Under the pieces are notes generated by a model. The model did no database searches. It was not told where the DNA came from and saw only the letters and a list, made by a program, of their open reading frames with translations. The translations under genes were made by a program, and so were the position numbers. This document shows, in pieces, positions 1 through 8,300 of a DNA stretch of 64,000 nucleotides. Every line of letters starts with the position of its first letter. Positions within the stretch are counted from its first letter, which is position 1. The DNA comes from Nostoc calcicola FACHB-3891. Lineage in GTDB: Bacteria; Cyanobacteriota; Cyanobacteriia; Cyanobacteriales; Nostocaceae. The stretch covers positions 1-64,000 of the forward strand of contig NZ_JACJRQ010000033.1 of assembly GCF_014697355.1 (NCBI RefSeq). The letters run 5' to 3'.

Positions 1-351
1 ACCTACAACATCGTAGCTGCACACGGTTACTTCGGTCGGTTAATCTTCCAATACGCTTCCTTCAACAACAGCCGTTCCTTGCACTTCTTCCTAGCTGCAT
101 GGCCTGTAATCGGAATCTGGTTCACCGCTTTGGGTGTAAGCACAATGGCTTTCAACTTGAACGGTTTCAACTTCAACCAGTCCATCATCGACTCTCAAGG
201 TCGCGTCATCAACACCTGGGCTGACATCATCAACCGCGCTAACTTGGGTATGGAAGTAATGCACGAGCGCAACGCTCACAACTTCCCCTTAGACTTGGCT
301 GCTGCTGATGTTGCTCCTGTAGCTTTGACTGCTCCTGCTATCAACGGTTAA
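1..351 (+). CDS. psbA: Photosystem II D1 protein, C-terminal part (5' end outside window)
   Basis: This is the last 116 residues of the D1 reaction-centre protein, a thylakoid membrane subunit that binds the primary donor, pheophytin, QB, non-haem iron and the Mn4CaO5 cluster. If D1 has its usual 360 residues, the first visible residue is 245. The known landmarks then fall in place: H252, F255 and S264 around the QB pocket, H272 as an iron ligand, and H332, E333, H337, D342 and A344 as manganese-cluster ligands. The cleavable 16-residue tail after A344 is present and ends in APAING. The reading frame is open from base 1. A strong terminator follows. Which psbA copy of the genome this is cannot be told from the visible part. 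Confidence 0.98.
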   Translation, partial: TYNIVAAHGYFGRLIFQYASFNNSRSLHFFLAAWPVIGIWFTALGVSTMAFNLNGFNFNQSIIDSQGRVINTWADIINRANLGMEVMHERNAHNFPLDLAAADVAPVALTAPAING

Positions 352-375
352 TCTTCAAGTCTAGTTCAATAAATC

Positions 376-408
376 AAAAACGCTCTCTGGAAACAGGGAG
401 CGTTTTTT
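376..408 (+). terminator. Rho-independent terminator of psbA
   Basis: An inverted repeat (AAAACGCTCTCTG, loop GAAA, CAGGGAGCGTTTT) pairs over about 13 bp with one G-U and ends in a T run. It lies about 25 bases after the psbA stop codon. Confidence 0.92.
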
Positions 409-734
409 AGTGTCAATGATTGGGGGTGGTGGGGTGATAGGAGGGAGGCGATGCTGGAGGCGTTAAACTACGCCCCCCAGATCGAGTTTTAAGCGAGGAA
501 AAAGAAGCGATCGCAATAGCCCATGACCAAAACGCTACACAGTAACTTGAATTAAGCTGGTATCTATCGTCCTCAAGAATATCTATTTCAACTTCAGAAA
601 GGTTCTGAGGCAAAGAGAGAGCGATCGCTGTTTAAACTGCCTCTTTTAATCACCGATGTAAGGCACGACCTCCAGAGTGCTTTTAATCAAGTCGTGCCAT
701 AATTTTTTAAACTAGCAATAACTTAAGTCAGATT
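409..734. other. Gene-free stretch between psbA and the next gene
   Basis: About 325 bp with two HIP1 octamers (near 505 and 623). A 66-codon reverse frame here has no start-site or family support. No promoter could be assigned with confidence. Confidence 0.5.
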
Positions 735-1280
735 ATGTTTAAAAAATTAGCAGCAGGAATTGGTTTAGGGATACTACTCGCTGTAAATCCTATACCTATA
801 GGTGAGAATAACAGTTCAAACTATCATACTAATCTTCTTGATAAGTCCACTAAAAAAGCAATTGATGTATCTAAAATATCCATAGGTGATATTAAGCTGG
901 GGATGAAAGAAAAGGATATTATCAAAAAATTGGGTAAACCGAAAAGTCGAACTACAAAGTATGACGATGTTTGTTATGGCGCATATATTACTACTTGGAA
1001 TTACGATGGCTTAGAAATTGAGGGGCTTTCAAATTCTAAGAATGCAAATACAAGTGAAGTGCATCAAATTACTGCTTCTAGTTCGCGTTATCCTACTGAG
1101 AACGGGGTAAAGGTAAGCAATCGCATAAGTACGGCTCAAAAAGCATACTCTACATTTTCATCAACAATTGATAGTGAAAACAATTTAGTATATCCAAATG
1201 ATGCTTATGGTGGTTTAGTATTTTCGAGCAAAAAACAGAGTAGAATTAGAGAAATCAGATTGTTAGCAGCATCCTGTTAA
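735..1280 (+). CDS. Hypothetical exported protein, 181 aa
   Basis: Unknown function. The N-terminus (MFKKLAAGIG, then a hydrophobic stretch to about residue 20) looks like a signal peptide or membrane anchor. Residues 50-75 contain a segment of the form I-GDIKLGMKEKDIIKKLGKP. That resembles the repeat unit of small periplasmic proteins with a BamE/SmpA- or BLIP-like fold, in which a G-x-T/K-x-x-D-V-x-x-x-L-G-x-P motif recurs; this is a motif resemblance only. Two cysteines (in DDVCYG and the C-terminal SC) could form a disulfide. Base composition is AT-richer than the flanking core genes. It is monocistronic on the plus strand, and two other exported unknown proteins lie just downstream on the other strand. 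Confidence 0.7.
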   Translation: MFKKLAAGIGLGILLAVNPIPIGENNSSNYHTNLLDKSTKKAIDVSKISIGDIKLGMKEKDIIKKLGKPKSRTTKYDDVCYGAYITTWNYDGLEIEGLSNSKNANTSEVHQITASSSRYPTENGVKVSNRISTAQKAYSTFSSTIDSENNLVYPNDAYGGLVFSSKKQSRIREIRLLAASC

Positions 1281-1563
1281 ACAAATATCTTGTTAATAGC
1301 AGAAATCAGTTTTATAACTTATCTAATTAATAAGAAAAATTTGCATCTTCATTTTTGTAGAAAAAAGCAGGTTTATTTAATTAAAACTCAGCCTGCAAGC
1401 TTTATTTTTTAGAGGTAAATCAGCTACAATTGTGATACCACAAGCTTTCTTATTTTTTGATTTCTACTTGTTAGGCAATCGCTGTTGGGGTGCAACTTTT
1501 CCTCTAAGAATCTTTGGGGGCGATCGCTTAAAAGACAATTTTCCTCTTCACTTATTCGGGAAA

Positions 1564-2178
1564 TTATTTATTAAATAGTACTGACACACTTTGACCACGT
1601 TCGTTGACAACCGTTAATGGTAGTGAATTCAAGCTTTCTTGACGTGGAAATTGAATTATTTGTCTACCTTTTTTTGTTGGCTTCACTTGCATAACATAGC
1701 GATTATTAACCCATTTAATACTGACTACTTTATGATATTGAGTCCAAACTCTTGCTATTTTACCTGCATTTAGTTCAGTGACATAATTTTCACACTTAGC
1801 AGGATACTTAGCATCATGGGGCTGCCAAAATCCAGCAAGCTGTACAATATCATAAGTACCACTACCACCTGGATACTCAGTAAAAGCAAAGATATTATAC
1901 TTCCAATAATCTCCCCCTAATTCTTCAATTATTTCTGGAGAATACCTACCATTTAAACTTTCTAGGTGTCTTTTTTGTTCTGCTGCTGTTGGACGTACCC
2001 AACTATTTGATTCCCCACAGACTTGGAAAGTTATATCATTTTTGTTCTGGCGATTATCTTTTTTTAATTGTTGTATATCACGCTGACTAATAATTTTATT
2101 ATTCATACTGGCTACTGCTGGCATATAAAAGAATAGAATCAATGTCAGAAAAAATACATTTTTGCAATAAATGTTCAT
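1564..2178 (-). CDS. Hypothetical exported protein, 204 aa
   Basis: Not recognised. Residues 1-24 form a clear signal peptide (positive start, long hydrophobic run, then AVAS), so the mature protein is probably periplasmic or outer-membrane associated. The mature part is basic and polar, with two cysteines (FQVCGESNSW and AKCENY). The segment WTQYHKVVSIKWVNNRYVMQVKP looks like beta structure (split here only for description). It lies 58 bp downstream of another exported protein on the same strand, so the two may be co-transcribed. Confidence 0.65.
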   Translation of the reverse strand: MNIYCKNVFFLTLILFFYMPAVASMNNKIISQRDIQQLKKDNRQNKNDITFQVCGESNSWVRPTAAEQKRHLESLNGRYSPEIIEELGGDYWKYNIFAFTEYPGGSGTYDIVQLAGFWQPHDAKYPAKCENYVTELNAGKIARVWTQYHKVVSIKWVNNRYVMQVKPTKKGRQIIQFPRQESLNSLPLTVVNERGQSVSVLFNK

Positions 2179-2236
2179 AAGAAATTAGCAAATGTGGAAT
2201 TTTGATGTGATGCCCTAGCTAGCATAGCGATCGCTA

Positions 2237-3052
2237 TCATTTCACTTCTAAGCGTTTCATCAAGTTAGCAGTCGTGGGAGTGGGGCGAAATGACAGTCCG
2301 TTAGATAAAAATGTTAGCTGGTAGAATTTGGGTTTTGGTAAGCGGGGGTCTACACAGCTTTGACCATTCCCTCTACTAGTACTCTTTGCCTCCCTTGCTT
2401 CACTGACTTTCACTACTAAATCAGGACGACCATCTTTATTAATATCCTGAGCTAGAAAATCTTTGATTTGCACTTCATAATATGGTGGTCTACAACTGCC
2501 TGTGTTAGAACCAACTTGTAACAGATTAGTCTTTGTGGTTTTTGTAGAACCAACTTCCAACCTATCAAGCCATTCTGCTAAATAACCTTGTCCCATGTAA
2601 AAACCTTGGCAAACAAGGGAATGACGACCTGTTCGATTGAGGACTTTCAGACAAATATTTGAGCGAAATCCACTTTCATATCTCACTCTAGACCAACCAT
2701 TATTGGTGCGGCGCAGTAAGACAGTACCTCCCCAATTGTGGGCATGGGGTTCACAGTCACTCAAGTCAACCAATGCTTCACGAGTATCAGCTTTAGTAAA
2801 GCTGCCGTAGACAACTGATGTTAACGTACCACCACTACCAGAACCTGTAAAAGATGGGCAGACTTTACAAGATAATTTACCTTTTTCTTGATTAACATTG
2901 CTAGCACCACATACACTTTGAGCGAGTGCAACAGCATCTTTTTGAGATGGGATTACACTATCTTTTTTAACTTCTTGTGCTAATGTTCTAGTAGCAACAA
3001 CTTGAACAACTAATACTGTGTTTATCAGTAGGATGTATTTAAGTAGTTTCAT
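2237..3052 (-). CDS. Hypothetical exported protein with Cys-rich N-terminal segment, 271 aa
   Basis: Unknown function. A signal peptide spans about residues 1-25 and ends near TLAQ. The mature protein has a cysteine-containing region (AQSVCGASN, then SCKVCPSF) followed by a glycine/serine stretch, and further cysteines at regular intervals (DCEPH, NICLK, VCQGF, SCRPPY, SCVDP), which suggests disulfides. The segment DFLAQDINKDGRPDLVVKV has the D-x-N-x-D-G-x-x-D-L pattern of FG-GAP/VCBS or calcium-binding beta-propeller repeats. It sits upstream of the 204-aa exported protein and downstream of a small XRE regulator, all on the minus strand. Confidence 0.68.
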   Translation of the reverse strand: MKLLKYILLINTVLVVQVVATRTLAQEVKKDSVIPSQKDAVALAQSVCGASNVNQEKGKLSCKVCPSFTGSGSGGTLTSVVYGSFTKADTREALVDLSDCEPHAHNWGGTVLLRRTNNGWSRVRYESGFRSNICLKVLNRTGRHSLVCQGFYMGQGYLAEWLDRLEVGSTKTTKTNLLQVGSNTGSCRPPYYEVQIKDFLAQDINKDGRPDLVVKVSEAREAKSTSRGNGQSCVDPRLPKPKFYQLTFLSNGLSFRPTPTTANLMKRLEVK

Positions 3053-3159
3053 GTTGTGTAACTTTGTAATTTGCGAGGATTTAATAATTTCTGCGATCGC
3101 ATATATCCCTGCCTTATCCCCCAGCTTTCCAAATCAGCACCCCATCAGCAGGAGCCATA

Positions 3160-3360
3160 TCATTTGCATAGCGCCTCAATCTTTTCCATCGCTAGTGGCG
3201 ACGGTTTAGAGGGTCCATTTTCCCACCGATTAATTGTGGAATATATAACACCGAGAGTAGCTGCAAATTGTTCTTGCGTTAGCCCAGCTAAAAGTCGCAC
3301 CTTACGGATGAGCTGTCCTACCTCTGGCTGCTTGATAGCCAAGGGTTTTTTGATAGTCAT
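3160..3360 (-). CDS. Small XRE-family helix-turn-helix regulator, 66 aa
   Basis: A single HTH_3/Cro-C1 domain covers almost the whole protein. Residues 15-60 carry the typical sequence IRKVRLLAGLTQEQFAATLG followed by STINRWENG, where the recognition helix is TQEQFAATLGVIYSTINRWE (described in two parts). Such lone XRE proteins are often autoregulators or antitoxin-like. It is encoded just upstream of the exported-protein genes on the same strand and divergently from the ATPase/STAND genes at 4032. A palindromic site lies directly upstream of its start. Confidence 0.85.
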   Translation of the reverse strand: MTIKKPLAIKQPEVGQLIRKVRLLAGLTQEQFAATLGVIYSTINRWENGPSKPSPLAMEKIEALCK

Positions 3361-4031
3361 TTACCTTTTTCACCTACTCACTTAAGTAGCAGATACTATG
3401 TTATTTGCTACATTCTAGCTATACTAAAAGTCAGTAATCATCAGTAATAACTCGTGATTCAAATTTTTCAAGATAAAATTATTACCTTAAGTTAGTGATA
3501 GTACTCCCCAAGTACGCGGCTTAACTGGTTTAAGCAATTGCTCTGCTCCTTGGCGAAGCGCGATCGCCCCCCTTCGCCCTTTCATTGAGATTTTTGGCGA
3601 TCGCTCATTTCAGTTCTCTTGGAAAAGCAGAGACAAGAAGCGATCGCCTCCCTTTCCCACAGAACGAATAAACCTGTTAACAGGTTATTTTCCACAGAAC
3701 CAAGAAGCGATCGCATACATGCCACTGCCTCAAAATGAGCGAACAGACAGATTGTACTTAACAGTACCTTTTTTTGTGTGGGATTTTTTTAATATTGATA
3801 AAAGTAGCTTATTTAGTGTTCGAGCTTTTTGCTATTTATACTTATATAAGTATTGATGCTTAGTTAAAATCAAATGTTAGCATTGCGGTGTGCTATATAA
3901 AACGTATATATGAAAAATTATCCGGAATATTGCTAACTTAGTTAGTAATTTAAGTGAGATTTACTTAAATTAAGAGATAAATTGCCGAATATAAATTTTG
4001 TCATCCTATTCGTGAATGAACTCGATTAGTT
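3361..4031. other. 671-bp divergent intergenic region with HIP1 cluster and palindrome
   Basis: Divergent region between the XRE gene and the ATPase gene. It holds the inverted repeat at 3386-3411, four HIP1 octamers within about 170 bp (near 3560, 3598, 3639 and 3706), and a perfect 16-bp palindrome AACCTGTTAACAGGTT at 3671-3686. The last 250 bp before 4032 are very AT-rich and likely contain the ATPase promoter, but no convincing -35/-10 pair was picked. Confidence 0.5.
3386..3411. promoter_or_regulatory. Inverted repeat, candidate operator upstream of the XRE gene
   Basis: GTAGCAGATA and TATTTGCTAC pair with 9 of 10 positions, separated by six bases. It lies 26 bp from the XRE start codon, where an autoregulatory operator would be expected. 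Binding is inferred from position only. Confidence 0.4.
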
Positions 4032-5369
4032 ATGCTCCTAGATTTAGAAAGATTTTATCAGGCTTGCAATCCAAGTAGACCTCTAATGATAGGAGATGCA
4101 AGCGATCGCCGATATTATATTGATTTTGCGGTGGTGCGGGGTGGCAAAATCATTGAAGCTTTACAGCGTACCATCACTCGCATATCCCCAGATTCACCAA
4201 CTTGTCAGCTATTTACGGGACATCTCGGCTGTGGAAAATCCACGGAATTATTGCGCCTGAAAGCTGAATTGGAAGTGCAGCAATTTCATGTGGTTTATTT
4301 TGAGTCCACCCATGTCTTAGAAATGGCAGATGTGGATGTGACTGATGTTTTATTGGCGATCGCTGGTCAGGTAAGTGAAAGCCTAGAAGCGATGAAAATC
4401 AGGCTCAAACCTGCCTATTTTACCAAATTGTTTGGCGAAATTGTCGATTTTTTACAAACACCAATTGAACTGGGAGTTGAAGCCGAGTTATCTGTGGGGA
4501 TTGGCAAAATTACAGCTAAAACCAAAGAAAGCCCCCAATTGCGGCGGCGGTTAAGGGATTATCTAGAACCGCGAACGGCGAATATTTTACAGTCAATTAA
4601 TCAAGAACTATTAGAACGTGCCAATAAAGAACTCAAAGCCAAGGGTAAAAGAGGACTGGTAGTAATTGTTGATAATTTGGATAGAGTAGCAATTCGACCT
4701 TTACCATCGGGGCGATCGCTACCAGAATACTTGTTTATTCAACGGGGCGAACAGTTACGCAAACTAAATTGTCATGTTGTCTATACTATTCCTTTAGCTT
4801 TGACTTTCTCCAACGATAGCGCCGAACTTCAGCATCGTTTGGGGGGAGGAGTGGCACCAAAAGTATTACCGATGATACCTGTGCGTTTGCGCTCTGGAGA
4901 GATTTTTCCCCAGGGGCTAGCATTGATGCGACAAATGGTGCTAGCGAGAGCTTTTCCCGACATTTTACCCAGCGATCGGTTAGGCTTAATTACAGAGGTG
5001 TTTGATAATTTGGAAACCTTAGATCGGTTGTGTCTGATTAGTGGTGGTCATGTGCGCGACTTGCTGGGGTTGTTGTTTGATTGTTTGCGGGAACAAGATC
5101 CACCCTTCGAGCGGGAGTGTGTCGAATTGGTGATTCAAAGACAGCGGGATTACCGAGCCAACGCCATCGATCCCCATGAGTGGGAACTCATCTTTCAGGT
5201 GGTGCAACAACAAAGGGTCAGAGGTGATATTGAGTATCACACCCTATTGCGGAGTTTATTTGTATTTGAATACCGCGATCGGGAAGGGGCTTGGTTTGCC
5301 GTCAACCCAGTTTTAGCAGAGACGCAAAAATTTAAATCATGGTTGAACGACATCCACAAGCAGATATAA
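4032..5369 (+). CDS. AAA/ORC-like P-loop ATPase, 445 aa, partner of the STAND gene
   Basis: A P-loop NTPase. Walker A is GHLGCGKST at about residues 63-71 and Walker B is VVIVDNLDRV with the aspartate at about residue 214. A long helical insert lies between them. A beta strand HVVYTIPLAL fits the sensor-1 position, and GGHVRDLL near residue 335 fits sensor 2. The C-terminal part (IEYHTLLRSLFVFEYRD, then NPVLAE) looks like a winged-helix domain, as in AAA_16/ORC-like ATPases. The gene overlaps the next one by 31 bp in another frame, so the two are probably translationally coupled and act together. Function is not known; ATP-driven switching or loading for the large STAND partner is an inference. 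Confidence 0.85.
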   Translation: MLLDLERFYQACNPSRPLMIGDASDRRYYIDFAVVRGGKIIEALQRTITRISPDSPTCQLFTGHLGCGKSTELLRLKAELEVQQFHVVYFESTHVLEMADVDVTDVLLAIAGQVSESLEAMKIRLKPAYFTKLFGEIVDFLQTPIELGVEAELSVGIGKITAKTKESPQLRRRLRDYLEPRTANILQSINQELLERANKELKAKGKRGLVVIVDNLDRVAIRPLPSGRSLPEYLFIQRGEQLRKLNCHVVYTIPLALTFSNDSAELQHRLGGGVAPKVLPMIPVRLRSGEIFPQGLALMRQMVLARAFPDILPSDRLGLITEVFDNLETLDRLCLISGGHVRDLLGLLFDCLREQDPPFERECVELVIQRQRDYRANAIDPHEWELIFQVVQQQRVRGDIEYHTLLRSLFVFEYRDREGAWFAVNPVLAETQKFKSWLNDIHKQI

Positions 5370-8300
5370 GAGCAAATAACGAGCGGGCGCTGAGGAGTTT
5401 AGGGAGAGCGATCGCACTTTCTAACGGTCAATTTTCCCTAGTTTTAGTATCCTGCAATTATCGAGTTTTGCAAGAGGAAATGTTGCAACGACTCGAAGAA
5501 ATTTCTTCAGGATTATACCACATTCAAAAAGTAGTTTTACCCCACAATGCCAGAAGTCTTTACACAACTATTCATTTACAGTTAGTTACTCGCGATCGAC
5601 CCCCATCGGCATTGATGATTTTGGGTTTAGAGTCTGTGGATGAACTTGATGATTTCCTCAGATCTATTAATCATATTCGTGATGAATTTCGCAAACGCCA
5701 TCCATTTCCGATAATTGTGTGGATGAATGATGAAGTTTTGCAAAAAGTGGTACGTTTAGCACCAGATTTTGCGAGTTGGGCGGCGACACCGATTGAATTT
5801 GAAATGACAACTCGCTCGTTGCTGCAATTTCTCCAACAAGAAACTGATGCTTTGTTTGCCAGAGTATTGCCCAAGAACACTGCACAACCCCAAGCACCTA
5901 AATTCACTGAAAATTATTCTACCCTAGAGCAAGTCTGGGAACATAACTATGAACTGCACTTTGCCATCAGAGAATTGCAAAATCGCGGCATTACCTTAGA
6001 ACCGGAATTACACGCTAGTTTAGAATTTGTTTTTGGCTTAGATAATTATGTTAGCGATCGCATTAATCTAGCTTTAAATCATTTTCAGAAAAGCTTGCAG
6101 GTTTGGCAAAAGTTGGTGGAGACGGAAAAGGCAGAAGGACAGGAGGAGAATGAAGAATTACCTCTTTTCCCTCTGCTCCCTGCTCCCTGCCCCCCTGCTC
6201 TCTCATTTCCCCCCTCTCCCCCATCTCCCCTACTTCTGCGACAGGGAGTTTTGCTGTTTTATATTGGGTTGTGTTATTGTCGTTTAGCTGAGCAAAATCA
6301 AGCAGAAAATCGCCGTCATTGGTTAGCAGCAAAATCTTATTTTCAGCAATCTTTGAATATTTTGCAAATAGCTGGATGTCTAAATATAGTTGCTGAATTT
6401 ATTAATCAACTGGCTGAAGTTTTGCAAAATCTCCAAGAGTGGGAACAATTGCAAATTGTTGCTCAAAAGTCTTTGGAGTTGCATCAAATTTATGGTAGTC
6501 AAATCCAACTTGCTTCTGACTATGGCTTTCTTGCACAAGCGGCTGTGCAGGAATCACGTTGGGTACAGGCGAGTATCTTAGCACATGTGTCACTCCTGAA
6601 ATTAGGTGAGGCGCAAAAGCAGAATGACCCTTATAACTGTTTATTTCCCTTATTATTGGCACAAATTTACTATTTAATCTTAGCTAAAGCACAGCGCAAT
6701 TTAGGTGAGCAAGAAGTCGCCCGTGAATATTTACAAAAGGCGACAAAAGAACTACCAGAAGCGTTAGAATACAGCGCTCATCAATATGATGCCCATCGTT
6801 ATATTCGTCTGTTGCGGACATTGCGATCGCTTTATTTTGAAGAAGGGCGATATTTGGAAGCTTATTACATTCGTCAGAAACGCCGTTCTGTTGAACAACA
6901 GTATGGTTTTCGGGCTTTTATCGGTGCCGGACGCTTGCAACCCCAAAGACAGGCGACAAACCCAGCATTAATGTCACCTGCTGGAAGTAGCAGTGTTGCT
7001 TTAGAAATTGCGGCTTCTGGTCGAGAACGAGATATTAATAATTTAATTGGCAGAATTAGCCGTGCTGACCAAAAGTTGACGGTAATTCATGGTCAATCAG
7101 GAGTGGGTAAGAGTTCCACGGTAACTGCGGGTTTAGTTCCAGCATTGCAAAATCGAGCTATTGGCGATCAAATTGCGGTCCCTGTGGTGCTGCAAGTTTA
7201 TACAGATTGGGCTAGGGAATTAGGCAAATCTTTAAGTGAGGCGATGTCTGAAATTAAGGTAGAAGCAACTATTGAAGCAGAGGTTTTACCTGACTCTCTT
7301 ACACCTAGCACCGTCGTCAATATTGTACAACAGTTACAAAAAAATGCTGATAATCATTTCATCACAGTTTTAATTTTTGACCAGTTTGAAGAATTTTTCT
7401 TTGGATATAGCGATCGCCATCAAAAGCAAGCATTTGATAAATTTATTAGCGATTGTCTTGAAATACCTTTTGTGAAAGTTATTCTTTCTTTGCGAGAAGA
7501 TTATTTACATCGTTTATTAGACTTTAAACATCTCTCCGCATTGGAAGCAATTAACAACAATATTCTGGATAAAAATATCCGCTACCAATTAAATAATTTT
7601 TCCCCAGAATATGCAAAAGCGATTATCAAAAAGTTAACCGAGCGTTCTCAGTTTAACTTAGATCCTGCGTTAATTGATGCCTTAATTGAAGATTTATCTA
7701 CAGAGTTTGGAGAAGTCCGCCCCATTGAATTGCAAGTTGTGGGAGCGCAAATTCAAGATGAGCGAATTACTACCTTAGAAGAATATCAGCCGTATAGACC
7801 CAACAAACTCATTGAACGATATATTAAGGAACTAATCAAAGACTGTGGCCCAGAAAACGAACGAGCAGCTTTACTTGTTTTATATTTATTAACAGATGAA
7901 AGCAACAACCGACCTTTTAAAACTCGTGCTGAATTAGCCGCGCAGTTAACAGAGTTAGAAGATGCTAGTAAATTAGAGTTAGTTTTAGATATTTTAGTCC
8001 GTTCTGGGTTAGTGGTTATCTTTCCCGATGTGCCAGAACGCTATCAACTAATTCACGATTATTTAGTAGATTTAATTCGTCACTTGCAACAACAGGAATC
8101 AAGCTTACAAGTACAACTCAACCAGCTACGTCAAAAAGTAGAACAAAGTCAAGCTGAAATTGAGCGACTTAAAAGCGAACTGAGCCAAAAAAAGCAGCGA
8201 ACCAAATTGATAGATACTCATCCTCAACAGGGATTGGGCTTCTTAACAGAATTGCGGGAATTACAAAAACGGGAAGAATTAAGTCAGTTAGAAATTGAGC

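Noticed and set aside
413..613. 66-codon minus-strand frame after psbA
   Set aside because: No ribosome binding site, no family resemblance, composition follows HIP1 and repeat sequence.
3071..3385. 104-codon plus-strand frame over the XRE gene
   Set aside because: It is the antisense of a clear HTH domain.
6063..6332. 89-codon minus-strand frame within the STAND gene
   Set aside because: Antisense translation of the tandem repeat tract.
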